From: AP-15 sp963703745 | Lineage (GTDB): Bacteria; Pseudomonadota; Alphaproteobacteria; ATCC43930; CGMCC-115725 | Assembly: GCA_963703745.1 (NCBI GenBank) | Contig: CAVPFL010000003.1 | Span: 434,001-498,000 of the forward strand | Direction of reading: 5' to 3' | DNA: 64,000 bases | In this document: positions 1 through 9,727 of the stretch, in pieces | Numbering within the stretch: position 1 is the stretch's first letter | How the letters are laid out: every line of letters begins with the position of its first letter | Translations under genes and position numbers: made by a program | Notes under the pieces: generated by a model | The model's input: the letters and a program-made list of their open reading frames with translations, nothing else | Told to the model about the DNA's origin: nothing | Database searches by the model: none

Positions 1-668
1 GTAGCAACAAGCGAGCGCAGAGCCCGAGCGGGGCCGATTAGCGCGGACAGCGCTATCCAGGTCTCCCGTGCCAGCCCGATCATCCCGGCGACCTGGAATG
101 GCCCCCGAAGTACTGCGCCAAGGACCCCCAACAGATCAGGCTTGCCGTCGGCGCTAAGCGGAATCAGCGACGCCGGCGGGAGGTCCCGTTGCGCTGTGTC
201 GGCGATCGAGCGCAGGACGATGAACGGGATACCGAGCGCCGTCGCTATGCGCGCCACGATCTCGCTTTCGAGGTCAACTGCGAGAGCACGGGTAGTGGTC
301 CAGGCGTGTTTCTTTTCTGTCCGGGTCGCGAGGATGGAGGTGCCACCAAACACGGGCCCCCGGATGGCGCCGATCGATTGTGCGAAATCGCTAAGACGCT
401 GCATATAGCGCGACTCGACCGCCCAATGATGCCTTTCCGAGACAACCTCGCCCGAAACAACCACTGTCCCGGCCTCAAGCCCCGGCGCTAACCCGCCGGC
501 AATGCCGAAACTGACGAGGCACTCGGTCTGCGCCGCCGCTGCGCCGACGCGTGCGGCGGCGCGATCTCGGTCTGCAGCTCTAATGACGACCGAAAATCCC
601 ACGGCGCGTGCGATCCTCGCTTCGACCGCAAGGCCCGATGTGCACAGCACCGCAGACGGTCGTTGCAT
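1..668 (-). CDS. hpnG: Hopanoid-associated phosphorylase HpnG (3' end beyond window)
   Basis: I translated this frame by hand from the ATG at 668 to the left edge: about 222 codons with no stop. The family cleaves adenine from adenosylhopane to give ribosylhopane, an early step of extended (C35) hopanoid synthesis. Nucleoside-phosphorylase features are visible: an early glycine-rich loop FGIAGGLAPG, the conserved VDLESEIVA stretch, and RSIADTA, where the catalytic Asp of the family normally sits. A GGGAGC ribosome site lies about 7 nt upstream of the ATG. It follows shc in the hpn operon order, but after a 640-bp gap, so it may have its own promoter. The C-terminus lies outside the window. 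Confidence 0.85.
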   Translation of the reverse strand, partial: MQRPSAVLCTSGLAVEARIARAVGFSVVIRAADRDRAAARVGAAAAQTECLVSFGIAGGLAPGLEAGTVVVSGEVVSERHHWAVESRYMQRLSDFAQSIGAIRGPVFGGTSILATRTEKKHAWTTTRALAVDLESEIVARIATALGIPFIVLRSIADTAQRDLPPASLIPLSADGKPDLLGVLGAVLRGPFQVAGMIGLARETWIALSALIGPARALRSLVA

Positions 669-1308
669 GCAAAGCTCCCATTACTTGTTGAGCTCCACCT
701 CTCTTTCAGCGGAGAGATTGTGGGCCGTTGTCAAACTTGTTTAGATGCTCGGAATCAGTTTGTGATCCGCAGCTGCGGCGCCCCGTACGGGCAACTCTCT
801 ACCCGCAGGAAGGGTCTTTGGCTAGGGACAAAGCGACGCGGCGCGCGGCTCCCCGCGAAGCTGCAGCACGAAGGGCGGCGGATTAGCCGGCTGAGTACTG
901 ACGATCCGGATCGGTCTGACGACGCGAGGTTCAGCAAGCCTGGTCCGAAAGGCGGACTCACGATCGCCAAGAGCAGGACGAGTTCGTGAGTGCGAACTGC
1001 CCCCCGATGCAGACGCGCGGACCGAGGAACAAACCGTAGCCAAAGAGCGGGCTCAGGACGCGAATCGTAGGTGCTGTTTGGACAGAGTAGGCGGAGTTTC
1101 GACCAAGATCCGCCGAATCGTGTCAGGTCGATCGAAAAAGAACCTGACGATGGCCGAGAAACCGATGGACGACGACATCGTCCTCGACGCCTCGTGCGGA
1201 AACGTGGCCAGGGGCATTGCCTTGCAGCGCTCTGATCAAGGCTCGCCACGAAGCTTCCTCCCGAGGCGACGTAGGGGGGCCGGGAGCCTGACCCCAATCC
1301 GCCGGCTA
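669..1308. other. Non-coding gap between shc and hpnG
   Basis: 640 bp without a convincing gene. Open frames exist on both strands but their translations are low-complexity Arg/Ser/Pro-rich and match no family I know. In most hpn operons shc and hpnG are close or touching, so this may be a relic of a lost gene or an insertion. I saw no IS ends. Confidence 0.5.
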
Positions 1309-3270
1309 TCAGATGCCGAACGTAAGGTGCCGAGAGTTTCCTCTCGTCAACCGACGGTACCGGGCGAGAGCCCAGAGCGGGAAGAAGGCACGGTATCCGT
1401 GGTAGCGCAGATAAAAAACTCGCGGAAAGCCGACCGCCGTGAACCACGGCTCCTCCCAATTTCCCTCCCCATCTTGACTGGCGATTAGATAGGCGATGCC
1501 GCGGGCGACCGCCGCGTGTTCGACTTCCCCTGCTGCCATCAGACCGAGCAAGGCCCAGGCCGTCTGTGACGCCGTGCTGTACGGGGCGGCGCCACGGGGT
1601 GCATCGGGAAAATAGGATTCGCCGCTTTCTCCCCAGCCGCCGTCTTCCTGCTGCCGGGTAAGTAGCCAGTCGACTGCTCGCCTTACTGTCGAAGAAGTTG
1701 GATCCATGCGGGCGGCGTTAAGCGCGACCAACACTGACCACGTTCCGTAGATATAATTCGTGCCCCATCGGCCGAACCAGCTACCGTCGGGTTCCTGCTC
1801 ACGCCAGAGATATTCGATCGCCGCGGAGCGAGCGGGGTGATCGGCAGTGTAGCCGATTTGGGCGAGGAACCCGAGGCATCGGGCGCTCACATCGGCTGTC
1901 GGCGGGTCGAGCAATGCGCCATGATCGGCAAACGGGATATGGTTCAGGTAGTAATGGGTATTGTCGGCGTCGAAGGAGCCCCACCCGCCATTTCGGCTTT
2001 GCATGCCGACGACCCATTCGGCCGCGCGGTCGATAGACCGGCGATACCGCGTAGAATCAAAGCGGTTGAGCGCGAGCGCCACGGCTGCCGTGTCGTCGAG
2101 ATCGGGATAGTATGGGTTCTCATATTGGAAAGCCCAGCCGCCTGGCCGCACCCGGGGGCGGGTCGCCACCCAATCGCCGGCGCACTCCAACACCTGCTTG
2201 GTCTCGAGCCAGTCGAGCGCGTGTCGGATCGCCGGGTCGAGGCGCGCATCACCGACCTCCATCAGCGCATGACAGCTGAGCGCCGTATCCCAGACTGGAG
2301 ACAGACAGGGCTGACAGTAGCTCTGCTCGCCGTCGAGGGCGAGGAGCTTTCGGGTCGCGGCCAAGGCGGTCGCGTAATCGGGATGATCGGGCGCATACCC
2401 AAGACAATCGAACATCATGACCGAGTTCGCGATTGCCGGGAAAATTCCCCCGAGACCATCCTCGCCATTAAGGCGTTGGGTCACAAATGAGACGGCCTTG
2501 TCGATTGCCCGTTGCCTCGCATCCACGGGGAAATATGGCTCGGCTGTTCGCACCAACCGGTCGAGCATTCCGAAGGCTAATGATAGCGGCGACGAAGTCG
2601 GGCCAGAAATCCAGTTGCGCACCTGTCCCGGCGGATCGGCGAACAGTTCGCGGATCGTCACCGCCTCCGGGTTCCGGGCGCGCGGCTTCAGCGCCATTAG
2701 CACGAGAAGCGGCACCAAAACGGTGCGCGACCAGTAGGAGACCTTGGCGATGTGGAATGGCGACCAGCCGGGTAGTAGCATGATTTCGACCGGCATGACC
2801 GGGACCGCCCGCCAAGGGACCTCGCCAAAAAGTGCCAATGTGATGCGGGTGAATACGTTGCAGCGGCGGGCGCCACCCCGCGCCAATATCGCGGCGCGGG
2901 CGCGCGCCATATGGGGCGCATCGAACCGGTCACCTGCTGCCTTTAGGGCGAAATAGGCTTTGACCGAGGAGCTGATATCGAGATCGCCGCCGTAGAACAG
3001 CGGCCAACCGCCGTGCACCCCCTGCCGCGCCCGGATGTACCGTGCTATGCGGGCCTGAACCTCGGGTTCGATGCGGCCGAGATAATGCTGCAGCAATACG
3101 TATTCGGACGGTATTGTCGTGTCAGCTTCCAGCTGGAAGGCCCAGTTGCCGTCCGCGTGTTGCAACGCCAATAATGCTTCGCTGCCGCGTAAGACAGCAT
3201 CGTCGAGCCCCGGTATGCGAACCCGGCCGCTTGACGCCGCAAACTGCTTTGCCGTTAATCCGTCATTCAT
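1309..3270 (-). CDS. shc: Squalene-hopene cyclase (HpnF)
   Basis: Cyclises squalene to hopene/hopanol in one step at the membrane. The protein is 653 aa, normal for the family. The catalytic motif DLDDTAAV (DxDD, Asp390-Asp393) is present, as are several QW repeats (GNWAFQLE, GGWGSFDAD, GGWGESGESY, GNWEEPWF). I chose the ATG at 3270 rather than upstream in-frame starts because the sequence before it only overlaps hpnE in another frame, and because its ATGA overlaps the hpnE stop by 4 bp, as at every junction upstream. Last gene of the tightly coupled block hpnA-C-D-E-shc. Confidence 0.96.
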   Translation of the reverse strand: MNDGLTAKQFAASSGRVRIPGLDDAVLRGSEALLALQHADGNWAFQLEADTTIPSEYVLLQHYLGRIEPEVQARIARYIRARQGVHGGWPLFYGGDLDISSSVKAYFALKAAGDRFDAPHMARARAAILARGGARRCNVFTRITLALFGEVPWRAVPVMPVEIMLLPGWSPFHIAKVSYWSRTVLVPLLVLMALKPRARNPEAVTIRELFADPPGQVRNWISGPTSSPLSLAFGMLDRLVRTAEPYFPVDARQRAIDKAVSFVTQRLNGEDGLGGIFPAIANSVMMFDCLGYAPDHPDYATALAATRKLLALDGEQSYCQPCLSPVWDTALSCHALMEVGDARLDPAIRHALDWLETKQVLECAGDWVATRPRVRPGGWAFQYENPYYPDLDDTAAVALALNRFDSTRYRRSIDRAAEWVVGMQSRNGGWGSFDADNTHYYLNHIPFADHGALLDPPTADVSARCLGFLAQIGYTADHPARSAAIEYLWREQEPDGSWFGRWGTNYIYGTWSVLVALNAARMDPTSSTVRRAVDWLLTRQQEDGGWGESGESYFPDAPRGAAPYSTASQTAWALLGLMAAGEVEHAAVARGIAYLIASQDGEGNWEEPWFTAVGFPRVFYLRYHGYRAFFPLWALARYRRLTRGNSRHLTFGI

Positions 3271-4607
3271 GGACCGGCACGCTGCGGTTCTTGCTCCGTC
3301 TGCGATGCATCGCGGGTCGGTGAACGACAAGCGCCTTTCGCAGCCGTATGAGCCATTTTGAGGGCCCGCTTCGCCGCGGAGAAGCCGGAGGCAATAGCGC
3401 CCTCGATCGTCGCGGGTAATCCCGTATCGACATAATCGCCGGCAAGTAGGAGGTTCTCCCACCGGGTCGTCGGTGCTGGGCGGCGAAGCAATTGCGCGGG
3501 ACTAGCGAGAAAGGTCGCCCGCCGCTCTTTGACGATCCGCGCGGGCGGGACTGGATCGGCCGGTAGCCCAAATGCGAGAGCCGCGTCGCGCCAGAGCAGG
3601 TCGCGCAGCTCCCCTGCTGGTTCGTCGACGACCCTGCCCGCTGCGCTCACCGTAACGGACAGCCCCTCGCGTTTGCGAAAGATCCATTCGGCAACACCGC
3701 CAATCATCCCGACGAAATACGGTGAGTCCGTTGGCACTGCACAACGAAAATGCGCGTTGACGATCGGGGAATAGGTATCCGGCACGGTGAGTTCCGGAAC
3801 CAACCGGGCCGCCACTGCCGAAGGCACGGCAAGGATCAGGCTGTCACCGTGGCCGAGCCCAACTGAGCCGGTTTCAAACACGAGTTCGGTGACGTGATCC
3901 AATGCGAAATGCAGACCTCGGAGCCGCGCGCCGAAGCAAATTTCGGCGCCTTTCGCGCGCAGGTAAGTTAGCGCCGGGTCGACAAAAGTTTCGGAGAGGC
4001 CGTCGCGCGGTACGAGCGGGCGGCATGCCCCGCCACCACGCCCGAGAGTATCAGCGATGACCCGCCAGAACAGCTTGGCCGACGCATGGTCGGCGCTCGT
4101 GTTCAACGCAGCGACGGCGAGCGGCCCCCACAAGCAACGGAACACTTCCTCTTCTTGGTCGAGCGCCTCGACTAGTGTCGTCGACGAGCGGGCTCGCGGC
4201 AACGCGAGGACGGCGAGGTAATCAGTTGCTCGCGTTCTCGGCACTCGTCTCTTCGCGCTCAGGATCCACCAGGGGAAGACCCCACGGTTCGGTCGCAAGG
4301 TCCAGCGCTGTCCAGTCTCGGCATCTATGAAAGGAAAGACAGCATCCGGCGGACCCTCAAGCGTATCGAGAGCACCGATGCGATCGAGGTAGTCGAGCGC
4401 CCAAAGGTTGCCGGTGAGTAGGAGATGGTTGCCATTGTCTACGCGGCAGCCGAGCTCCGCATCCAGATAAGAACGGCAGCGCCCACCGGCGTGACGGCCG
4501 GCTTCATAGAGCCGCACACTGCTACCGTTGCCGGCAAGCCTGACCGCAGCGGCGAGGCCAGCGAGACCGGCGCCGATGACATGCGCTGTACCCGACCGCG
4601 TGATCAT
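3267..4607 (-). CDS. hpnE: Hydroxysqualene dehydroxylase / squalene-associated FAD desaturase HpnE
   Basis: Carries out the last step of the HpnCDE route to squalene: FAD-dependent reductive removal of the hydroxyl of hydroxysqualene. 446 aa. The N-terminal Rossmann loop HVIGAGLAGLAAA binds the FAD ADP moiety. The C-terminal LLLAGDYVDTGLPATIEGA is the characteristic second FAD motif of the amine-oxidase/phytoene-desaturase family. The start at 4607 (MITRSG) places the FAD loop at the N-terminus and overlaps the hpnD stop by 4 bp, so translation is probably coupled. A longer in-frame extension exists but lies inside hpnD. Confidence 0.93.
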   Translation of the reverse strand: MITRSGTAHVIGAGLAGLAAAVRLAGNGSSVRLYEAGRHAGGRCRSYLDAELGCRVDNGNHLLLTGNLWALDYLDRIGALDTLEGPPDAVFPFIDAETGQRWTLRPNRGVFPWWILSAKRRVPRTRATDYLAVLALPRARSSTTLVEALDQEEEVFRCLWGPLAVAALNTSADHASAKLFWRVIADTLGRGGGACRPLVPRDGLSETFVDPALTYLRAKGAEICFGARLRGLHFALDHVTELVFETGSVGLGHGDSLILAVPSAVAARLVPELTVPDTYSPIVNAHFRCAVPTDSPYFVGMIGGVAEWIFRKREGLSVTVSAAGRVVDEPAGELRDLLWRDAALAFGLPADPVPPARIVKERRATFLASPAQLLRRPAPTTRWENLLLAGDYVDTGLPATIEGAIASGFSAAKRALKMAHTAAKGACRSPTRDASQTEQEPQRAGP

Positions 4608-5482
4608 ATGAGACCGTGCCGCAGTACCAGCCAGAGCTTCAGCGGCTTCGACACGGTCATGCGCGTTGCGGGATCGCGCCAGCCCGAGCGCAACAGGGCC
4701 GAAAGCGTCGCATGGTAGACTGCCGCCATCACTGCCGCGGGTCGCATCGCCCGGCGCGAGCAACTCTCCATAGCGCGCATACTCAGTTGAAAATGCTCCT
4801 CAGCGATTGCGGCGACCTCGCGGCAGATCGCCGGCATCGCTGGATGGCGCAAGACCGCCGTCGGGTCGGCTCCGCGTATCCCGTGCCGGTCGAGAAACTC
4901 GCGGGGCAGATAGAGCCGGCCGCGGCCAGCGTCCTCGGCGAGATCGCGTAAAATATTGGTTAGTTGCAGAGCCCGGCCAAGCAACTCTGCGACCGCATGG
5001 GCAGCATCGCTCGGATCGCCAAAGACGTGAACAGAAAGGTGGCCAACGGCGCTTGCAACCCGCGCGCAGTAGAGATCGAGCGTTGCAAGATCGGGAGCGC
5101 GCATATCTCCGCGCGCGTCCATTTCCATACCGTCTATGATGGCCAGGAAATCTCGTCGGCGCAGATCGTAGCGCACGGCCGGCTTACTCAGCGCCCGCGT
5201 GACGACGTGGTGCGGATGTTTGGCATAGAGAGCATCGATCTCCTCGCGCCAGGCGGCGAGGGCCGCAATCTTGTACTCGATCGGCTGCTCGCCGTCGGCG
5301 ATGTCGTCGACTTCGCGGCAAAATGCATAGACCGCGTACATCGCGTTCCGGCGCTGCTTCGGCAGCAGACGCATCGCCCAATAGAACGAGGTTCTTGCAG
5401 CCTCGACCCGATGCCGGATCGCCTGATCCAGCATCGCGTCGCCCGGCCGCTCCGCGAGGGCGCTGAATGCGACATCGTTCAT
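4604..5482 (-). CDS. hpnD: Presqualene diphosphate synthase HpnD
   Basis: Condenses two farnesyl diphosphates to presqualene diphosphate. 292 aa from the ATG at 5482, which overlaps the hpnC stop by 4 bp. Squalene/phytoene synthase fold: first Asp-rich motif CREVDDIADGEQ, second LRDLAEDAGRGRLYLP, both for Mg-diphosphate binding. A longer in-frame reading upstream overlaps hpnC and has no family character. Paralogous to the neighbouring hpnC. Confidence 0.94.
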   Translation of the reverse strand: MNDVAFSALAERPGDAMLDQAIRHRVEAARTSFYWAMRLLPKQRRNAMYAVYAFCREVDDIADGEQPIEYKIAALAAWREEIDALYAKHPHHVVTRALSKPAVRYDLRRRDFLAIIDGMEMDARGDMRAPDLATLDLYCARVASAVGHLSVHVFGDPSDAAHAVAELLGRALQLTNILRDLAEDAGRGRLYLPREFLDRHGIRGADPTAVLRHPAMPAICREVAAIAEEHFQLSMRAMESCSRRAMRPAAVMAAVYHATLSALLRSGWRDPATRMTVSKPLKLWLVLRHGLI

Positions 5483-6348
5483 CCGCGGAAACCTCGCAGT
5501 ACGCCGAACACAAAGGCAGCCAAGAAATCCGATTTTTTTAGCGTGACCCGATTCGCCAAGGGATCGCTGCGACGCAGTCGGCGCAGCAGGCGCGCCGCGA
5601 GCTCGATAATGACGCCACATTCCCAACGCAATCCGGATGAGACAACTTGCGGCGTCAAGCCTCGCGCGGACGCGACGAGCGTCTCGGTACGATCGAGCAT
5701 GCCGTCGAGCACTCGGCGCAATCTCGGACACGACGCTCGGGCCGCCAGCGTTTCGACGCCGATCCCTTCCGCCACGAGATCCCTCAGGGGTAGATAGACC
5801 CGGTCGAGTAGACGGTAGTCATCGGCGCAATCCTGCAGATGGTTCAGCACCTGCAACGCCGAGCACAGCGCATCGGAGGCAGGCCACGTCTCGCGACTCT
5901 CACCGTGAAGATCAAGCAGTTGCCGTCCGACCGGCGAGGCAGAGTAGCGGCAATACGCTATCAGATCGTTCCAGTCGTGATAGCGCAGTTTCGTCGCATC
6001 CAGGCGAAATGCTCGTAGTACCTCGTGGCAGTGCCGTGCGGTTATTCGCGTCTCGACCAAGCTTTCACGCATTGCCGCGGCGGCCGGCGAATCTTTACCT
6101 GGCGCACCGTCGAGAATTGCCGCCATGCGGTCGAGGCGGCGAACCTTCTCATCGGCAGTCAGCGCAGGGTTATCAGCGATGTCGTCGGCGTTTCGGGCAA
6201 ACCGATAGAAGGCGTGCACATGCGGCCGCAGGTCGCGGCGGATCAACAGGGAGCCGACCGGAAAATTTTCTGCGCTGCGCCATTTGCCCGACGGCGTCTC
6301 GACGCTTGGGACAGCCTCATCCCGCAGCTCGGCCGGTTCAACGGTCAT
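5479..6348 (-). CDS. hpnC: Hydroxysqualene synthase HpnC
   Basis: Converts presqualene diphosphate to hydroxysqualene. 289 aa. Typical HpnC N-terminus (SAENFPVGSLLI) and first Asp motif FARNADDIADNP; second motif LQDCADDYRLLDRVYLP. Overlaps hpnA upstream and hpnD downstream by 4 bp each. HpnC and HpnD share the fold but differ in the residues around the second Asp motif. Confidence 0.93.
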   Translation of the reverse strand: MTVEPAELRDEAVPSVETPSGKWRSAENFPVGSLLIRRDLRPHVHAFYRFARNADDIADNPALTADEKVRRLDRMAAILDGAPGKDSPAAAAMRESLVETRITARHCHEVLRAFRLDATKLRYHDWNDLIAYCRYSASPVGRQLLDLHGESRETWPASDALCSALQVLNHLQDCADDYRLLDRVYLPLRDLVAEGIGVETLAARASCPRLRRVLDGMLDRTETLVASARGLTPQVVSSGLRWECGVIIELAARLLRRLRRSDPLANRVTLKKSDFLAAFVFGVLRGFRG

Positions 6349-7346
6349 CGGAGATATCCGTTTGACTTGAACCAGCCGACGGCGTCGGCGATCGCATGGC
6401 GCGCCGGACGCGGCGTGTAGCCCAGCTCGCGAGAGGCCTTTTCCGAAGTGAAATACATCTTCTTTCGCGCCATCCGAACCCCGTCGAGCGTGATGAAGGG
6501 CTCCTTGCCGCTCAGCCGCGCCATAAGCTCGGCCCCAATCGCCACTGGATAGGCCACGGTATACGGAACCCGAATTCGCGGGGCCCGCCTGCCCGCCGCC
6601 TGCGCCACTTCTACGAGGATCCTCGCGAGCGACAGGTTTTCGCCGCCAAGGATATAACGCTCTCCGACGCGTCCCAGCTCCGCCGCCGCCAAGTGGCCGG
6701 CGGCGACGTCATCGACATGCACGATGTTCAGACCGGTCTCGAGATAGCCTGGCATATGCCCGCGCGCCGCTTCGAGAATGAGGCGACCGGTCGGGGTCGG
6801 CTTCCGGTCGCGCGGTCCGACCGGGGTCGACGGATTGACGATGACCGCCGGCAATCCTCGCCTGGCTATCAAGTCGCGGACGACTTCTTCGGCCAGAAAT
6901 TTCGAGCGCTTGTAGGGGCCGATCATGTCTTCGACATTGCTCGGAGTTTCCTCATCAGCCGACCCCTGGGGAACCAGACCGAGAGTGGCAACGCTGCTCG
7001 TATAGACCACCCTTTCAACACCGGCATCGAGCGCGGCTCTCATCAGGACCCGAGTCCCCTCCACATTCGCGCGGAACATCGGCGCGGGGTCGGTGACCCA
7101 GAGGCGATAATCGGCGGCAACGTGGAACAAATACCGACAACCGACGACGGCACGCGCGAGCGACGGCGCGTCTTCCATCGAGCCTTCGACAACCTCTACG
7201 GAAAGATCGACGAGGTTGCGCCGATCACTGTTTGGGCGGGTCAGGACGCGAACATCAAGGCCCGCTCCCAACAGCGTGCGCGCCACAGCCGAACCGACGA
7301 ACCCGGTTGCTCCGGTGACGAGGCACAAATCCGGCGAGAGTAGCAT
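6345..7346 (-). CDS. hpnA: Hopanoid-associated sugar epimerase HpnA
   Basis: NAD(P)-dependent extended short-chain dehydrogenase/epimerase found at the head of hpn operons; its substrate is not established. 333 aa. Nucleotide loop LVTGATGFVGSAVA at the N-terminus and catalytic YxxxK in GPYKRSKFLAEE; TSSVATLG carries the catalytic Ser/Thr region. First gene of the operon; the promoter should lie in the 253-bp gap 7347-7599, where I could not fix clear -35/-10 boxes. Confidence 0.9.
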   Translation of the reverse strand: MLLSPDLCLVTGATGFVGSAVARTLLGAGLDVRVLTRPNSDRRNLVDLSVEVVEGSMEDAPSLARAVVGCRYLFHVAADYRLWVTDPAPMFRANVEGTRVLMRAALDAGVERVVYTSSVATLGLVPQGSADEETPSNVEDMIGPYKRSKFLAEEVVRDLIARRGLPAVIVNPSTPVGPRDRKPTPTGRLILEAARGHMPGYLETGLNIVHVDDVAAGHLAAAELGRVGERYILGGENLSLARILVEVAQAAGRRAPRIRVPYTVAYPVAIGAELMARLSGKEPFITLDGVRMARKKMYFTSEKASRELGYTPRPARHAIADAVGWFKSNGYLR

Positions 7347-7599
7347 GGCCCTTCAATTTGACGGTCTACGGCTGATAGTGTCGCGGTTCAACCATACACA
7401 TGGGTCTCGCGGAAACGGCATATCGCCGTTCAAGTACTCGGGAATCAACGCGTCGTCTCAAGCCTCCGATGCACTGTCGCCTATAGGCTGCTGCCGGTCC
7501 ATAGCTTGGCCGTTAGCTGCTTCACTAGGTTGCGCGCGGTACCGGTCGCCCCTCGAACGGCACTGGCATCTTGCTGCCAGCGAGATGCGCGTAGTCACT

Positions 7600-9489
7600 T
7601 CAGGGCTGCGACTTAGCCCACGGCTGGTCTTTTTTCTCTTCTTTTTCTGCAGCTTCGCGAAACGCGGTGCGCACAAGCTCAGGCGCAGCGCGGATGTATT
7701 TTCTCGCCTCAGCGCGCGCGTCGTCGCGCAAACTACGGATGTAATCCAAAGCGTGCTCGATCGACCAGGGACGCTTCGTCCGCCGCTCGAAGTTTGGCTC
7801 GAAATCCGCCCAGATCACAGCCACCGCACCGCGGCTCTTCGCCCAATCTTCAATCGCCTTGCAGATACCCTCGTCTCGACCTCGGTGGGTACCGGATGCG
7901 CAGTCCACGAACCCAATCTGCTGCTCGCTTTCTGCCTTTTCTCGCTCCGTGAGATCCTTGATCGCATCTTCGAGGGTCGACCGTCGGCTGCGCGCGGACC
8001 AAACCTCAACCGGGGAGCCGTGATCGCGGTCGATCACAAGGGTCAAAGCGCCATTTCGACTCCTCGATATCCTTGAGAATTCCAGGGGGAGGTTCGGCCC
8101 CAGGCGCTCCCACTCATCGTGCTCAGTGGGGTACCTCTCCTGCCGCTGGTGAGATGTCTTGTCCGATGTTTCTTCCGGCTCCCAGAGGAGCGAGTCCCAA
8201 CCGAGGATTCGGATCTCGGGCCGCGGCCGCAATTCGCCCTGGGGTTGCTCTAAAGTCTGCGCGGCACGACCGCCGTTCGGCGGACGAACCGCGGCGGGGC
8301 CCGGAGGAGCGGACGACGGAGCTGTTACCGCAGGGCCAGCGGGAGGAGGGAAGCTTGGAGATCGCACGGGTTCGAGATCCGCGACAGTAATCGACGCATT
8401 CGTCGTACGGACCGGGGAAGCGCATGCTACTAGGAGATTCAATGCTTGAGCCAGAGTCTCACTGCCGAATTGCTCCCGGAGATTGGCCAGCGTAATCACG
8501 TTTCTTTCGGCGTCGCCATCCACCCGAGCAGTGGCCTTTTCTAGTTCGGCTGCACGATCGGCGATGGTCTGTGCTCCGAGGCACTGCGGGGCCAGGGCGG
8601 TACAGAGGTCAAGCAGACGCGCCACCTGCGCCTGCCTGAGCGAGACAGCCCGAGCGAGGATGGGAGGATCGTCTTTTGGTGCTCCCTTGATCAGCGTACC
8701 TAGGGCGGAAACAGCCCGTCGCAGCACATCTTCGCCGACGACATTCATTAGCAGCAGGCCCATGTTATAGACCTTCACCTCATCGCTCATATCCTTCGTG
8801 CCAGAAAGAGTACTGATCCCTTGGATCCCCCCCTGCTGTTCGGCCAACGAGAGATTCTGCATGAGTGCGAAGCAATGCAGTGGCAGCGCACTCCTGGCAC
8901 GCTCGAACGATACGCCCCGGATGATCTCGATGACTCTCTCCGAGCGCGGGCCGGCGCGCATTCGGTCACACTCGCGATCGGCAGCGTTGAGTATCACTTG
9001 GAGGACCGCCGCCGGTCCGATTGCAACATCCGACTCTCCCACCCGTAACGTGAACAAGGAGGTGCGGAAGAATGCCATCGTCCCGAAGCCCGCAAGCATA
9101 ACCTGGGCGACGGTTGGGTTGAGCAGCGTTGTGGCGGCGGCGATGCGATGATCGCGAATAAGCCACAGCGCAAGGCCAGAGGCTAGGCCGTTGACGGCCA
9201 CATAGACCCAGCCAGAGATCATGCCGAGCGGCGCCATTGGTCGGTCGCGGTAGCGGGCCACTAATTCGGTGATGCCAACCAGCGAACCAAAGAGTAAAGC
9301 GGCTGCGTACGGCCCCGGGTGCCCGTCAGAGGGTGCCAGGTTCCTTGTAAAGAGGAGCCCTGCAGCGAATGCCGCTGCCGCGACCAGAAGAATTATTGGC
9401 AAGTGGGTCGGGGCAGTAGAGAGTAGTCTTCGTCCCTTTTTACGAGCCTGTTGTGGCACCGGGAGCGAGCCGAATGAACTTGCGGCCAT
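7600..9489 (-). CDS. Membrane-anchored multidomain protein of unknown function
   Basis: I do not recognise this 629-aa protein. About four hydrophobic segments fall in the first 145 residues. A helical soluble region follows to about residue 370, then a Pro/Ala-rich linker at about 385-420. The C-terminal globular domain (about 430-600) contains VIWADFEPNF, SIEHALDYIRSL and ARKYIRAAP, and the tail is Lys/Glu-rich. The ATG at 9489 has AGGAAGAG upstream and starts inside the 3' end of the winged-helix gene, so the two are translationally linked. The build (membrane anchor, sensor-like helices, linker, terminal domain) would fit a signalling or effector protein of the cassette, but that is inference. 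Confidence 0.6.
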   Translation of the reverse strand: MAASSFGSLPVPQQARKKGRRLLSTAPTHLPIILLVAAAAFAAGLLFTRNLAPSDGHPGPYAAALLFGSLVGITELVARYRDRPMAPLGMISGWVYVAVNGLASGLALWLIRDHRIAAATTLLNPTVAQVMLAGFGTMAFFRTSLFTLRVGESDVAIGPAAVLQVILNAADRECDRMRAGPRSERVIEIIRGVSFERARSALPLHCFALMQNLSLAEQQGGIQGISTLSGTKDMSDEVKVYNMGLLLMNVVGEDVLRRAVSALGTLIKGAPKDDPPILARAVSLRQAQVARLLDLCTALAPQCLGAQTIADRAAELEKATARVDGDAERNVITLANLREQFGSETLAQALNLLVACASPVRTTNASITVADLEPVRSPSFPPPAGPAVTAPSSAPPGPAAVRPPNGGRAAQTLEQPQGELRPRPEIRILGWDSLLWEPEETSDKTSHQRQERYPTEHDEWERLGPNLPLEFSRISRSRNGALTLVIDRDHGSPVEVWSARSRRSTLEDAIKDLTEREKAESEQQIGFVDCASGTHRGRDEGICKAIEDWAKSRGAVAVIWADFEPNFERRTKRPWSIEHALDYIRSLRDDARAEARKYIRAAPELVRTAFREAAEKEEKKDQPWAKSQP

Positions 9490-9727
9490 CACGCTCTTCC
9501 TGGTCTAGGATCTCCACTTGCCGGCGTTCCAGGAGTACGTTTACCGCCGCAACGATCGCATCTCGGGACAACTTCGTCTTGGCGACAAGGTCGGCGAGCG
9601 GCATCATGCCGTCGCGCAACGCCTGAAGCACTGCCGCGTCCGGCGGGCCTAGGTCCTCCTGTTGCGACGAGGCGTGTTTAAGCGAATTGAGCAGAAGATT
9701 GAAATTGGTAAGCTGTGACTGGGACAT
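9440..9727 (-). CDS. Small winged-helix protein
   Basis: 95 aa. Residues about 40-90 (MMPLADLVAKTKLSRDAIVA onward) read as a winged helix: helix, turn, recognition helix starting at LSRDAIV, then a two-stranded wing ILDQEERDGRKFIRL. The N-terminal 35 residues are polar and helical. Similar small domains occur in MarR/IscR-type repressors. It starts directly after the upstream gene stop (9728) and overlaps the membrane-protein gene by about 50 bp, so it is embedded in the operon. It could be the cassette regulator or a structural adaptor. Confidence 0.65.
   Translation of the reverse strand: MSQSQLTNFNLLLNSLKHASSQQEDLGPPDAAVLQALRDGMMPLADLVAKTKLSRDAIVAAVNVLLERRQVEILDQEERDGRKFIRLAPGATTGS

Noticed and set aside
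755..1459. Possible gene between shc and hpnG
   Set aside because: Ser/Arg/Pro-rich translation without motifs; runs into the shc 3' end.
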